From NCBI RefSeq assembly GCF_037975245.1, contig NC_092572.1:28131989-28195988 (forward strand): a stretch of 64,000 bases of DNA. The letters are read 5' to 3'. The stretch is from Apostichopus japonicus. Taxonomy: Eukaryota; Echinodermata; Holothuroidea; Aspidochirotida; Stichopodidae. Below the pieces are notes generated by a model. The model saw only the letters and a list, made by a program, of their open reading frames with translations. It made no database searches and had not been told where the DNA came from. Numbering within the stretch: the stretch's first letter is position 1; every line of letters starts with the position of its first letter. Shown piece after piece: positions 25,801 through 36,925 of this stretch. A program made the translations under genes and the position numbers.

Positions 25801-28454
25801 TCTTCCCAACATAAAGCTTTCTTATTCAGTCTTAAAAATGGCCATTCTGGTCTTGATAAAGTCTTGAATTTCAGTATCTCGAAAGTGTGGTATCCCTGTA
25901 AAGAACTTTACTGCTAGGATTTTACCATACATAATGAGCATTTTTTAAAAATTTTTTTAAGATCCATTTGATACAGATCCTCCTCCTAAAAGTGGAACAA
26001 ATGAGATGGAACAGGACGTAAAGCAAGGTACAGACAGATTAAAAGTTTTTCACTGAGTTTGGCTTTTGATTACAGTGGCAAGATTTGGTATCATAACAAT
26101 CTGTATCTGAGTACAGGCCGAAGTATGTAGGTATTTGAGAAGATTATGGAGAGGTTTTTCTATGTGTTGTGTACAAATAGACTGCTGTTCTTGTGTCAAA
26201 GGTCATGATAGGTCAAGGCAGGTTAGAATGCAATTCACAATAAATTGTCTCAGTCTATTGAAAAAGAAGCTATAATCAAGTATGTATTTTATAAACATAC
26301 TTGAGCCATTTGATCTGGGTGTATCATATATGTACTTTTACAACAAGATTAGTTAAAGTATGCAATTCCAAAGATATTTTTCTGATGGATCTGCTACTGA
26401 GGCCAGCTACTACTAGAATCTTCGGTGTACCCCAGTATATTGACCTTACATATGAACTGTATGGAACAGAGAACTACTGCTGTTCACAAAATAGATGCAG
26501 TACCAAGTGATGAACTGTGGATGGCCTAAAAATAACATGAAAAGAGGATTTAACATCTGACTTCATAGCTCCGTTGGCAAAGCAAGCATAGAAAGTGGGA
26601 GGTCCCGAGTTTGAAATATATTAGAGTCATTTTACTTTCACCACTTCCATACTTTTGGTGTTATGTACAGTATATATAGCATTACATATACTAACAATAA
26701 TCACAGTGTAGCAGTGTAACTCCTAAAGTCTGTTGCACACCTCATTGACATTGACATCATTTATTTCCATCATCAATTAAATACAATAATGTTGAGCGTA
26801 ACATTTTTAAGCTCACAGAAAGCACAATACAATATAGAGACAACATTCAAGATTAAATGGAAATGGAGAAAAAAGAAGCAAAATGCTTATAAATACTTTC
26901 CCCAAACCTAAAGTAACACATCTCAATTCAACAGTCACATGCATGATAGCAGTGTGCATGTCTTCACTATGGAGACCACCTCAGTGAAGCCTGTATTAAG
27001 TGACATTATAAATGCCATAAAATATGTTGATTCTGCTCGTCTGACAGATTGCCATTTTACTGTGGTTTTAGCAATGAGCAGTGTTTTGTATATTATCCAG
27101 TCAGGATACTTGAATGTACTGTATGTATGTTACTTTTCAAATGAGGAAAAACTATGGAAGAAAAGCATGTAAGTAGCTCAGAAAGTCAACTACATGCATA
27201 GAAGTCAGTTACAGGTTTGGCAGCAGCCAGTCACATTCGTATGATCATTGGATTTGACAGAAAACTAGGTCAGGATAAGAAAATCATGAATCTGAAGGTT
27301 ATATTGAGTTTACATCTTGTCGAATATGGGCTGGCTCATTTTTCAGTGAGTTACATTGACTGATTTGCATTGTAATTTATCTATGGTTTTTTGTAATCTT
27401 TGCAGCTTTCTTAGAGTTGAACATGAGTCTGTCTGGAGAAGTGGAGGTCACAATTAAGCGTGAAGAGGTGGTTGACTGTCTCTTTAACATTCACACTAAT
27501 CCTGAGATTTGTAAACAAAAGATGAAAGTTTGCTTCGAAGGGGAGTCTGGAGATGATTTTGGTGGCCTTACAAAGGAGGCTCTCACCCTTTTCTGGAACA
27601 ACGTAACAAAGGAATTCTTCACTGGTGAACATATCACTGTACCTGGCCTGCCACTTCACCGCCTTCGCAAAGAGGAGTGGAAGTTCCGATCGCTTGGCAG
27701 GATTTTGACTCATACTGTTGCATTAACAGGTGCATTACCCTGTCGACTTTCCCAGTCAGGAATTATTGCTATGGTGTTTGACAGTGGTGTAAATCCAGAG
27801 TATCTCTGGAAGGACTGCCTCATGTTTGTTTCACCTGCAGAAAATGTTTTAATTTACAAGGCTTTAAATGACTTTGCCTCACTGACACCTACCTTGTTGG
27901 ATCGCCTTACTACATTTTTCAGTGTAAATGGCTTACTTGAAGTGCCAAAAAGAGATGAAATAAGAGACCAACTTTTGGCAATTGCAACAGAGAAGCTGGT
28001 GAAGTCTCCAAGCCGTTTCTACGCTCTGATGAGGGAAGGCATTCCAGAAGCACACCTCGGTCTGTTCTGGCGTCATCTTTCTCTGGAACACGTGTCGTAC
28101 ATAATGGACTCACAGAGACCTACTCCATCAAGAGTTGTAGAAGCTCTTCGTACCGCTGATGACTTGAGACCTCAAGAAGAGTGTGTATTATATTTCTTAA
28201 CGGAGTATATACGATCACATGACACTGATGATCTTCTTAACTTTTTACTGTTTGCAACTGCATCAATCCACCTGCCAGAAGGAGGAATAACAGTGTCTTT
28301 TGTTGCCACCTCAGGACTGCTGCGCAGGCCAGTGGCACATACTTGCTCCAACACACTGGAAATCAGCACAGCATACAACAGCAGCCAAGAATTTAAACGG
28401 GAAATGAATTTGTATTTAAGAGATAAGTATTCCTACCAATTCACACTTCCATAA
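16683..28454 (+). CDS. HECT-domain ubiquitin ligase-like protein (8 exons)
   Basis: Exons: 16683-16863, 18688-18813, 19509-19747, 20381-20462, 22880-23026, 24217-24273, 25962-26027 and 27406-28454. All introns are GT-AG and the phases agree at all seven junctions, giving 648 residues from the first ATG of exon 1 (AAGATGG context). Residues 1-60 are polar and acidic-to-arginine-rich; exon 3 (about 103-182) is a compact unrecognised domain; exons 4-7 form a Ser/Thr/Pro and acidic linker; exon 8 (about 300-648) is the HECT domain. HECT hallmarks are the N-lobe signature around 'FEGESGDDFGGLTKEAL' and the C-lobe 'AHTCSNTLEIS', whose Cys is residue 613 (codon 28344). HECT enzymes form a thioester with ubiquitin on that Cys before transferring it to a target. 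The HECT region resembles the G2E3-like proteins that are multicopy in fish and invertebrates. It lies wholly inside the transposon, starting about 500 bp from its left end, so it is probably element-encoded cargo. Substrate and function are unknown. Confidence 0.88.
16864..18687. other. HECT gene intron 1 with telomere-like CCTAACCC repeats
   Basis: About 16970-17480 is a degenerate array of CTAACCC, CTAACCCTA and CCTAACCCCTAA words. Longer duplicated words occur within it: GGTACTAATTTAGAATCCGTACCA twice near 16950-17020, and GCCATTCATATGGTACGGATTCT near 17185 and 17475. A fragment like another MITE (GTAGCGGATCCAGGG) is at about 18133, and a G tract follows at about 18220. Confidence 0.6.
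18688..18813 (+). CDS. HECT gene exon 2
   Basis: Acceptor TTCAG before 18688 and donor GTGAGA at 18814. The 42 residues contain 'RGRQFRVEWKGTPFLLRRS' and 'PDYFPSPAECRFL'. Phase 1 in, phase 1 out. No named domain was recognised. Confidence 0.75.
19509..19747 (+). CDS. HECT gene exon 3
   Basis: Acceptor CTCTAG, donor GTAAGT at 19748. Eighty residues including 'WSIEMLKTKISELYPEK' and 'GKLVVIPNNDIGL' look like a small mixed helix/strand domain, but I could not name it. Enters in phase 1 and ends in phase 0. Confidence 0.8.
20381..20462 (+). CDS. HECT gene exon 4
   Basis: Acceptor CTTACAG and donor GTAAGC. Encodes 27 linker residues beginning IESSNRLEESG. Phase 0 in, 1 out. Confidence 0.75.
21290..22215 (+). 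repeat. Diverged tandem repeat of about 140-150 bp in HECT intron 4
   Basis: Roughly six degenerate monomers share the ordered words 'gggcccatg', 'cacacatgat', 'taatcatgtgaaaagagagcaggat', 'gttgcattggaccc', 'ccaaaaatacc' and 'acaactttat..tgtac'. Short frames here are repeat artefacts. Confidence 0.65.
22880..23026 (+). CDS. HECT gene exon 5 (Thr/Ser/Pro-rich linker)
   Basis: Acceptor CAAAAG and donor GTAGGT. The 49 residues are almost entirely Thr, Ser, Ala, Pro and Val (for example ALMTASTSTSPARVTTPT), typical of a flexible linker. Phase 1 in and out. Confidence 0.75.
24217..24273 (+). CDS. HECT gene exon 6 (acidic)
   Basis: Acceptor TTCTTAG and donor GTAAAT. Nineteen residues, DAAADDELPDFDLQFNVMY. 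Phase 1 in and out. A small exon supported by phase and by both splice sites. Confidence 0.65.
24475..24670 (-). repeat. Reverse-oriented AGGTCA-type dispersed repeat
   Basis: Words such as AAGGTCACCAGTGGTCAAAC and AAGGTCATCTCAGGTCATCA match, on the opposite strand, the GACCTTTGACC family seen elsewhere. It lies in HECT intron 6. Confidence 0.55.
25962..26027 (+). CDS. HECT gene exon 7
   Basis: Acceptor TTTTTTTAAG and donor GTACAG. Twenty-two residues, including DPFDTDPPPKSGTNEM. Phase 1 in and out. Confidence 0.65.
27406..28454 (+). CDS. HECT gene exon 8 (whole HECT domain, stop)
   Basis: Acceptor TTTGCAG before 27406, stop TAA at 28452-28454. The exon supplies residues 300-648. The N lobe carries the conserved 'F-E-G-E-x-G-D-D-F-G-G-L-T' segment; the C lobe ends with 'P-V-A-H-T-C-S-N-T-L-E' and a downstream 'Y-N-S-S-Q-E-F' segment, matching the HECT catalytic loop and its flank. 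The length of about 345 residues is normal for the domain, and there is no internal stop. The last four residues after the Phe (T-L-P) form a short hydrophobic end. Confidence 0.93.
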
Positions 28455-30839
28455 ACAGTCTCCCTTTCCGTATTTCTTTGTTCATGTACGTGTTGAATTT
28501 TTTATTACATTTAATTCAGGGTTGCCATGCACTAGCCATCACCTTAAGTTTTTAATGTTTCCTACATTCCATCCATTTCTGGCAACTATTTTTGCATACA
28601 CTATTTTGATACTTTGACATTTTGTAGTAGCCATTTGTTTAAATTTTAGATTCACTTGTAGACGTCAATTCTTGCCCTGTTGTTTATTGATACATGTGTA
28701 TTATAAAGTAAATGCTTAAAGGGTGCCAAATAAGTCAAGTCTAAATGCTTTATTTTCACAAAGATGCAGAGGGGTTCCAAGTGACATTTCAAGATTAACT
28801 TTTCTTAAATCAATTTCACATTAATATATCAGTGTTTTATTCTTCCCAATTATTGATAAGTATCTGGTCTTTCCTTATCGTTTTTCTGTTTAGATCTAAG
28901 GACAATTTAACATAGCTTCCGTTTAAGAATAATGTGCTTACAACTCAAATAGACAGGAGCAACTCACAAATGTGCTGAATTTATAAAAAAAAAAAAAGGT
29001 CTCAACAAAAGACAAGTTGCAAACTTGGTGACCTGATGTAGATGAGCTATGTAATGACCCAAGAAGTCATTAACATCTACCTGGTAGTAAAGCCTCTCCT
29101 TTTTCAGCTTCAGTTTATGTTTGTAATGTCACTTTAGGTATTAGCACGTATGTTATGAGAAATCTTATACATCTTCTTTACTTTCTTATCAATTACCATT
29201 GCTCTTTTATTTTAGTGCTGTTCCATTTAACTGCAAGGATCACTCTCATAGTCAAGGTAATCTCTATAACAAAGATTCTTGTATAAGCATTAATTATATT
29301 TCAGTAAGAACATTGTTTTCATAAAGACGAGATGGACACAGACAGCTGTTATCACAGAGCAATATATTCCACCAACACAGTGATAGTGTTGTTTTGTTCA
29401 TACCGCAGACTCTCATTTCATTCAACGTGAATTGATCTGTATTAGTTTGAACTTAATAATCTTTTTGTACTTTGACTTTAAATATGATACTTGACATTTT
29501 CTATCAAAGTTGCATTGGCTGACCCAAATGGATATTACCAATGAAATACCTCTAACTGACATACATGATCCTTTAATATTTTACAAAATGTGTGGGTTGT
29601 GGTTATACTTTTGAATAGTCCACATACCTTTAAGTACCATTGCATACTGATTAACTATGAACGTTACCTGTACCTCTTAATCTCTTTTGGACGTGTCTCC
29701 AGCTGCTTTTTACAATCAGTTGCATGTAAAGACATACTTCATATTTCATTTAGGACAAACCTTGTCATGATACCATTACAGAAATATCTTGTTTTCAGGC
29801 CCTTACCAAAAGTTTATATTCCAACTTGCCAAAATATTGAAGTATGATCGGTGCATATCAGGCTCACATTAGCCTTATGAAAGTCACTATTAAGTACCTT
29901 AATCCATCAAAAATAAGAACAAGCAAAACTACGCACATAATTTCAGCAAATGTATTCTGCCTTACTCATGATTTTTAGCTTTGCCTTTCTAATATATGAA
30001 TTTCACATATTATGTAAAGTATCAGCAGTGATGTAATATCCTTTTTTGGTAACTTTGTGTGCTATCGGTGTTTTCTTGCCTTTATAATAAATTTTGTTTT
30101 TAATAGAGACAAACTTTTTTATCTTTCTCATCATATGTCGTGCAGGTTTGCAAATCATTTTAGTGACAACTTTTTGATTTGATTGAAGAGAGCAAACCAA
30201 TAAGTCAGAATTTGAGAAACACTACTTAAACTGGCTGTGGGCTGAACAAGTTACATTCAGTTCACCTTTCCAACGGTGTTGTAAAACATCACAAAGGATG
30301 TTTAGGAAGGGTAAAACAAGAAATTTGACAGGATCAGCTGATGTTTCACACTTGAGTAAGGGCGACTGCTTATGCCATTTTAAAGAGTTTCAACAAGATC
30401 ATCCCTGAATTTAACACCATTACATTTCCATCATCAAAGGCATTGACTACGCCTTATGTTTCTGGCATGTGCATAATAGATTATTCCCATCTTTTAGCCT
30501 GCCTCTCCTTAAAATACTCAAATAGTAGTTATGAATATGGTAAGTGCCAACTAAATGAGTTGTATGTATTTGCACTAGTCCTCATTTTATTTGTTCAACA
30601 TGAATGTAGTTCATAGTTCATACTGCCGTAGATTTCCACGACCCTTAAAAAAATTAAAAAAAGTCAAATGATTTTGCAACATCCCATATTATTGCTGACC
30701 AGAAGTGCACAGGTATTGGAATATTCATTAATGCATGCTTCTACATACAGTATAAGGTTGAAGTTCAAACCATATTTCACTTCCTAAGTGATGATATTTA
30801 TTTATATTTATATCTAATTGATTCAAGGAAACTTAACCT
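28455..30839. other. Region between the two convergent transposon genes
   Basis: Probably holds the 3' UTR of the HECT gene. Candidate AATAAA at 30086-30091 is far from the stop, so the true polyadenylation site is uncertain. No exon or RNA gene was recognised. Confidence 0.4.
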
Positions 30840-31085
30840 CTATGAAAAACAATAGCGATCAGCTACTTACCAAGGACTACATATATACAAATTTTCACTT
30901 CTTGAGATCTGGTGTTTACAAGGTTTGAGAGTTTTCACTCTTGACCTTGAATGACCTTTGACCTGCATGAAAAACAATAGGGATCATCTACTCACCAAGG
31001 GCTATCTACAATGCAAGTTTGAAGTTCAAGCAACTTTCCCTTCTTGAGATGGAGTGTTTATAAGCCAAGGCGTCACACACGCACA
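30840..31085 (+). repeat. GACCTTTGACC dispersed repeat copy
   Basis: About two monomers, including TTGACCTTGAATGACCTTTG, AAAACAATAGGGATCATCTA and TTCTTGAGATGGAGTGTTTA, ending with the usual CACACACGCACACAC tail at about 31074. It lies inside the transposon. Confidence 0.75.
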
Positions 31086-31557
31086 CACAAAGTAAAGTGA
31101 ATTACAGCAGTACCAACATCTGTTAGGCAAAATAAGCTTTACATTTGGAAAAATATGAGAAATAGCCTTTGATGAAAACAATGATTTTAGAAAAAGGATT
31201 AATTTTCCAGAAGACCTTGAACAGCTCAGGAAAACTAGATATTTCCATTAAGTTAACATTGTTTTTATATGTGTAACATAAGTCAGGGATATTCAGTGAC
31301 TTTGTGTTACATGCCTAGCTTTCTCTGAAGATGATGTTGAATGCAGTTAACCTAAATACCTGTGAAAAATATTTAAGGTTTTAAAACTGATGAAGATAAA
31401 ACATTAGTTAGCTAATCATGCAAAATTCATAGACGTTAAGGAATTTTCCTCAAGTTGCAAATTTTGCCATCAGTGTCTTATAGTCGGCTCTACAACGCCA
31501 TCACCATCTCATAGATTCCTTCGGCAAGGATTTAAAAATACAAAACACATTTTCAGC

Positions 31558-32332
31558 TCATCGCAACATTTCATTTAGGATGGTGACACATCTTCTGTAT
31601 TTCAATTTGCTACCTCCATTGGTGTTGTCCACTGCATTTCTCAGTTGCTGCATCTGATCGTTGTCAAGACCTTCTATTGAGTGACTGTCAACACCATCCA
31701 TGGATACAGTTCTTCCCACTGTTTGCTCACTGCCTTCTTCATCATTAGCCTCCAAGAGAGAACACAATTTTGCTTCTAGGTTGTCATCTTCCTCTTGAAA
31801 CATCTCCCTTACTACTGTTGCTGTTGAGTTTGTGTTCTGTAGAAAACCATCTAGCCAAATTTGATGAGGTGTTCTACTTTGCTCTGTTCTAATTTTATGG
31901 CTGTTCCACCCATTTCTGAACTGTTCCATGAGCTGATTGATTTCATCCAGATAGACAAATTTAAGTGCAAACATTTCTGTGGGGCTGTCAATGTGTAAGA
32001 GGTCATTGTCTTCTAATTTATAAAATTCTTTATACAAAGTTGAAGTGACATCCTTGTGAACATCTCGCCACAGACGCTCGATTCTTTCATTATGTACTGA
32101 TTGTCCAGTGATGTGGCTTCCCCGTCCACTTCCTCTTAACAAATTCATGAGAAGGGCAACATCAATGTTTTCACTGCCATAGTCTGACCTGACACGGGAG
32201 GGAAGACCATACCTTTTTGCAGCTTGCACAAACGATCTCTGAACAACATCAGCCTGGTTAGTTGTAGAACAATTTAAGTACACAACCATGCGTGAATAAC
32301 CGTCGATGCCACCATGTGTCACAAATCCCCAT
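31558..32332 (-). CDS. Transposase exon 4 (catalytic core and C terminus)
   Basis: Acceptor TTTCACACAG before 32332 and stop TGA at 31558-31560. It carries D312 and E347 plus the conserved 'GIDGYSR', 'NGWNSHKIRTE' and 'TPHQIW' segments. Its first base completes the Arg codon begun in exon 3. Confidence 0.93.
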
Positions 32333-35300
32333 CTGTGTGAAACAAAACAAATCTTCATATCATTTACAGTACTAAAACTTATGTTTCGATCATGCCATGA
32401 GTTTCAGGTTTATTAGACATTTGGTTCTGTAATAATGGTGTTACAGGCAAAGCATCACAAAACAGTACAATAAAACAGAAGGAACAAGAATGCAAAAATT
32501 GATTGAGGTTTGATGACTTCATTACACTAGACATCTGCTCGTTCACCAGAAATAGTTCTTAAAATATAAATGTCCTGAATAGCTTTTGGATCTACCAGTA
32601 CACTATGGCATGTACAAAACACATCATTCTTCTGTGAAAAATCACCCACAATAAACAATAGGGGTCATGTAGTCAATGTGAGCAACCTCACACCAACTAT
32701 GAGAAGTATCCATTATTACTCCCTTCAAATATTGTGTTTAGGTTTTCAGAGTTGACCTCTGGTGACCTCAAAATGTTCTGAATTGTTGTTCTCAGTAAGA
32801 TGAATGTGACTCACGGTATTCATAGCCCAGCCAACATGCCCAGCTGGGCTTAGAGGTAGTCTGTATTGGCCCCAAATTATAGCATGCTATAATTTCTAGA
32901 CGTTTTTAAAAAGTACTTTCCTGGAGGTCTTTACTATCCAAATTGTTCTCAGACATTCTAAATGAACACAAGATGACTAAATTTCCCAGTGAGGTAAATT
33001 TCTTGAAAAAAATATATCAAGAGTAAAGTAACCCATGTTTTGGCTAATGTCGGGCTTTCCGTTACTCTGGAGCCCAGCTGGCTCCCAAGCGCGGCCCAAC
33101 TGGGCAGACACTCTTATTTGATTGATGCTTATTTCTTAGAAAATTCATGTTGTTGGCATTTTGTGTGTTATTGGGAGTTTTAAGTTAAAGGATAGGCTAT
33201 GTGATTACAGCTTAATGTCAATCTAAAATTTAGTTCAATTTTTGCTGGGCTGCAGCTGGGCTATTGCTGGAGTTTCCCACTATTTGGAACCCAGCTAGGG
33301 CCCTACTGGGCACTTCTTTGGACAAACACTCTTCAGTTCATAAACCCAATTTTGTCAACCTTGAAAAAAATAAAAGAAAAAAATTAACATGTTTGTATCT
33401 GGCTTAACCCTTACAAAAACTTCACACATGTTTTCCTGCCTACCGTTTTGGGATGTACTTATTTATCAAGCAAGGCCATATATACTGTAGCTAGGCCTGT
33501 AGCGGTTAATTACCCCACGGACAAGTTTGAATTTTGAGAAATAAATGTGTGTCATATATGGTATTCTACAGTGTGTAGACTAAATCCGTGCAGCATTTCA
33601 AATTGAAGTTTTCTCATAGCTTTGAGTCCAAACAGTATCTATTGGTGTGTTTAAGCATCAGTCATCACCTACTGCCTTAATGGAGGATCTGAACAGAAAC
33701 CGCCCAAATGAAAGAAAGAAAAGGCACCTAACTATATGCATATTACTTGCTTTCATGCCCATATGGTTTACCCAAAAAGCAGCTGGAGCCCACCTATAAC
33801 CCAACCATAGCCCAGATGGAGCCCGGCTGGGCCTAGGTCGTGCTAGCTCAGTTGGGGCCCACCTAGGACCCACGTGGGCCCCGGTTGGGACAAACACGGC
33901 TTGGCCCCAGCTGGGAATGTTGGCTGGGAGGTTCGAGGACTAACTGACAGCAACTTTAAAGAAATTAATAGATTGTGAAAAAATTGATATATTGGGATTA
34001 CTGTGGATATGCCAACCTTGGAATTGTCTTCTTGTTTTTCACTATGTGGCCAGACAGCCAGGCCGCACTGGATATCCGGTGCATCCCAAGGCTTTACAGC
34101 GAACAAGCCAATTGAATACATCGAGGCAGTCACCCGAGGACATTTTGACAGTGTGTAGTATGAAGTCTAGCTTTTTATATACCAAACAGTGTGTTAGTCT
34201 GTTGATTATTTAAAACCATCACAGGGAATAATTTAGTGTTCAAATTTTGCCTAGCATTTCTGAGGTTTTTTCAGTTCTTAAGCATAAATACATTAAAAAC
34301 CCTGGGGTTATGCATGCGAAAAAAATGCTACAGATGTTCCATTTGTGTAGCATTTTGACCAGTTTGTATAGCCAAATGAGATGTGATACTGGATAAATTA
34401 TTCCCTGCACGTCCATAGAGCAAAATTGAGACAAACCTAATGAGTTTCATATGGCCATCTATATGCCAAAGACTGTTGGGTGTTGGAACAAAGTAAGTTC
34501 TTCTGGCCACGGTCCTTCCCCATCTACTGGCAGTTCCCACCGGATCAGCTGTACGCAACATGGAGCGATTTTTTTGCCGTGGGACCAGAATTCCTTGGCT
34601 CCTAAGGTATCCATTTATCATCTGAAAATAAAAAAGCATACAATATACAGCATCAGAAAACCACGGGGGGCAGCATGCAATTCCACCCTGGAAAAGACAG
34701 AAAAAGGTCCCATAATTGCATTGACTGGGCCGAAAAAATATAGGAAAAGTGAAGAAAATGGCCCCATAAATTCTTATCACAGAATATGAGATGAAGCTAT
34801 TCTTATTTTTTTTCTGGTAATGAAGTTTCTTTGGCCAATCTCAGCCTAGTTTTGATAGAAACTGCTACCAGCCAAGATCAGTCTGTGCTGATAGACCATA
34901 CAGTACACCATTGTTAGTAGCGACCATGCTAGAAAGTTTGTGTAACCTTTGGGATCAGTATGTACGTAGATATTGTTGATATTTTTCCCACACAGGCAAA
35001 CATATGCCGTGTACCACTATTAACACGAAAACACACGTGTTTTCGAAGATACCAACTAGCATTTGCACTGCTAAATTTGACAGTGAAATATCAGCCATTT
35101 ACCCTACAAAACCACCATCTTATATACAAACAGTTACCCACCAACTGTTATGATTGACCTACTTATTTGAGAATCTTTTGCAACTTCAATTCTTCAGAAT
35201 GGAAAGAATGTATTATTGTAACATGAACAAACCTCTGTGCCACTATTTGGGTGCTGCTTACTCAAGTTAGTAATAATGGCTGTTAGGTCTTCTTCACTCA

Positions 35301-36233
35301 TGTTTGTGTAACGTTGTCTCATTTTCATCCCATGTTGGTAAAGGAGCTTGTACACAGCAGCAACTGAACACTTAAACTGTTGCGCCATTCTCTTTGCAGA
35401 ATAACCCTTTTCATACAGGTAACGCAACTGCTCAAATGGTATTTCCAATCTCGGCCTTCCTCTTCGACCTGTTGAACAGCAAAAGTAAACATACACTGTC
35501 ACTAAGAAAACAAAAACAGATTCACAATCAAACAGTGACGTAGCCAGAAATAGGATGTTTAACTTCCGCAGTCACATGCAACGTTGCATTTTGACTTATG
35601 AAAGATAATCTAGAGTGCCAAACTTGTGTGCGAGTGTAATGACATACCGTACATTATACAACGGGAGGGGAAAGGGGACTAAGTTACACAGTACTACTAC
35701 TGCCACTGGGAGTGGTACGGTAACTACTCATGCACTTGTTACAGGGAGGACAAACGTTGGGCAAGCACCGAAGGGCCAGGCCTATAAACCTATAGATGAG
35801 AGGCTATGACAAATAATACCGGGGTGGTTAAGTAGTTCAATATGAAAGACCAAAATGTTAAAAGTATACCATGGTCGGCGACAGGAACAGGCTGGTAAAT
35901 GTGCCCATTAGACTGGCTCCCCGATGGTGGCTGCAACGTTCCGTCTGGCTGTGCCTGTGCGTCTGCGATAGAAAGGAGCTGATCTAGCACAGCTGCTATA
36001 GAATTGAACCTGTGCTCATCGATGCTCGCGTTAATCCGCTCTAAATTTCTCTTTGCTTGGAGAAGACGTTCTTTCGCTTCAGAAGCATTGTCATTGTCAG
36101 TTAAGAGCCGCTCTACTTCGCCCAAAATCCGAGAAATTCTGTCAAGAACGATCTGTGCTTCGTCATTTACAGCCATCGCCATGGTGAAAGTACCGCTATC
36201 GGTACCCTGTTGTCTCGCCACTGTCATTTGCAT
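31558..36233 (-). CDS. Integrase-like DDE transposase (4 exons)
   Basis: Exons on the minus strand: 36233-35870, 35468-35233, 34621-34437 and 32332-31558. All introns are GT-AG and the phases agree at every junction, giving 519 residues. Exon 1 encodes a helical, acidic N-terminal region (ERLLTDNDNASEAKERLLQ). Exon 2 has an 'RRGRPRLEI' basic patch then a helix-turn-helix of the kind found in resolvases and transposases. Exons 3 and 4 hold the retroviral-integrase-like core: first Asp in 'LWHIDGHMKL' (D255), second in 'RVRSDYGSEN' (D312), and Glu in 'HNERIERLWRDV' (E347), a DD34E arrangement. 'HGGIDGYSRMVVYL' is a hallmark of this eukaryotic integrase family. The acidic C-terminal tail is family-variable. 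It would cut and join the transposon ends. The gene starts about 720 bp from the right end, next to the GATATC array. The start could instead be the in-frame ATG at 36182. Confidence 0.92.
32640..32825 (+). repeat. GACCTTTGACC repeat fragment in transposase intron 3
   Basis: AAACAATAGGGGTCATGTAG, TTGACCTCTGGTGACCTCAA and AGTAAGATGAATGTGACTCA are typical monomer words. The fragment is cut at 32825 by the CCAGCTGGG element. Confidence 0.6.
32826..33928. mobile_element. 1.1-kb non-coding inverted-repeat element nested in the transposon
   Basis: The ends are CCCAGCCAACATGCCCAGCTGGG at 32826-32848 and, inverted with one mismatch, 33906-33928. The interior has many CCAGCTGGG and GGGCCCA-like words, especially near 33060-33320 and 33770-33925. 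No coding capacity was seen. It sits in transposase intron 3, so it should not disturb the protein. The target duplication could not be resolved. Confidence 0.7.
34437..34621 (-). CDS. Transposase exon 3 (first catalytic Asp)
   Basis: Acceptor TTTATTTTCAG before 34621 and donor GTTTGT at 34436. The 61 complete codons contain 'GYLRSQGILVPRQ', 'RRTYFVPTPNSLWHIDG' and D255. Ends two bases into an Arg codon. Confidence 0.9.
35233..35468 (-). CDS. Transposase exon 2 (helix-turn-helix)
   Basis: Acceptor GTTCAACAG and donor GTTTGT. It encodes 'GRRGRPRLEIPFEQLRYLYE' followed by 'YSAKRMAQQFKCSVAAVYKL', a clear helix-turn-helix, and ends 'KQHPNSGTE'. Phase 1 in, phase 0 out. Confidence 0.88.
35870..36233 (-). 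CDS. Transposase exon 1 (helical N terminus)
   Basis: Encodes a 121-codon amphipathic, acidic segment with heptad-like Leu/Ile spacing (DRISRILGEVERLL, ERINASIDEHRF, AAVLDQLLSIAD) and a Pro/Gln/Ser-rich end. The donor is GTATAC at 35869. The upstream ATG at 36233 is preferred as first in frame; 36182 is an alternative. Confidence 0.75.
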
Positions 36234-36279
36234 GTACTGCACATCGTGTGCGCATGCTTGTAAGGCGGGCTGTCACGGT

Positions 36280-36925
36280 TGATTTACTGATATCATCGTC
36301 ACGGTTGAATTACTGATATCAGCAAATGATTTGTTGATATCATCAAATGAATTGGTGATATCAACAAAAGCCTGCATTAGTGATATGTACGGTTCATTTG
36401 CTGATATCATTAAATCAATTACTGATATCACCAATTGATTTGTTGATATCAGCAAATGAATTAGTGATATGTTGGAATTGTTGATATCAGCAAATGAATT
36501 AGTGATATGTTGAAATTGTTGATATCAGCAAATGAATTGGTGATATCAACAATTATTTGTTGATATCAGCAAATAATTGTTGATATCATCAAATGATTTG
36601 CTGATATCATCAAATGATTTGCTGATATCACCAAGTCATTTGGGGATATCACCAAATAATTGCTGATATCTGCAAATATTTGTTGATATCAGCAATTATT
36701 TGTTGATATCAGCAATTATTTGGTGATATCAACAAATGAATTGGTGATATCAGCAAATGAATTGGTGATATCAGCAAATGAATTGCTGATATCAACAATT
36801 ATTTGGTGATATCAGCAAATAATTGTTGATATCAGCAATTATTTGATGATATCATCAAATGATTTGATGATATCAACAATTATTTGCTGATATCACCAAA
36901 TATTTGATGATATCATCAAATATCG
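36280..36925. repeat. Right subterminal GATATC palindrome array
   Basis: About 28 GATATC sites and a few GATATG variants occur at 20-21 bp intervals, separated by near-palindromic spacers such as AGCAAATGAATTGGT. The array is over twice the length of the left one. Reading frames through it give Ile-Ser-Asn-Ser-Phe-type peptide repeats, which are artefacts. Confidence 0.92.

Noticed and set aside
27411-28378. Minus-strand frames opposite the HECT exon
   Set aside because: They are shadows of the plus-strand HECT coding exon.
36273-36455. Minus-strand frame with Ile-Ser-Asn repeats
   Set aside because: It is a translation of the GATATC palindrome array.
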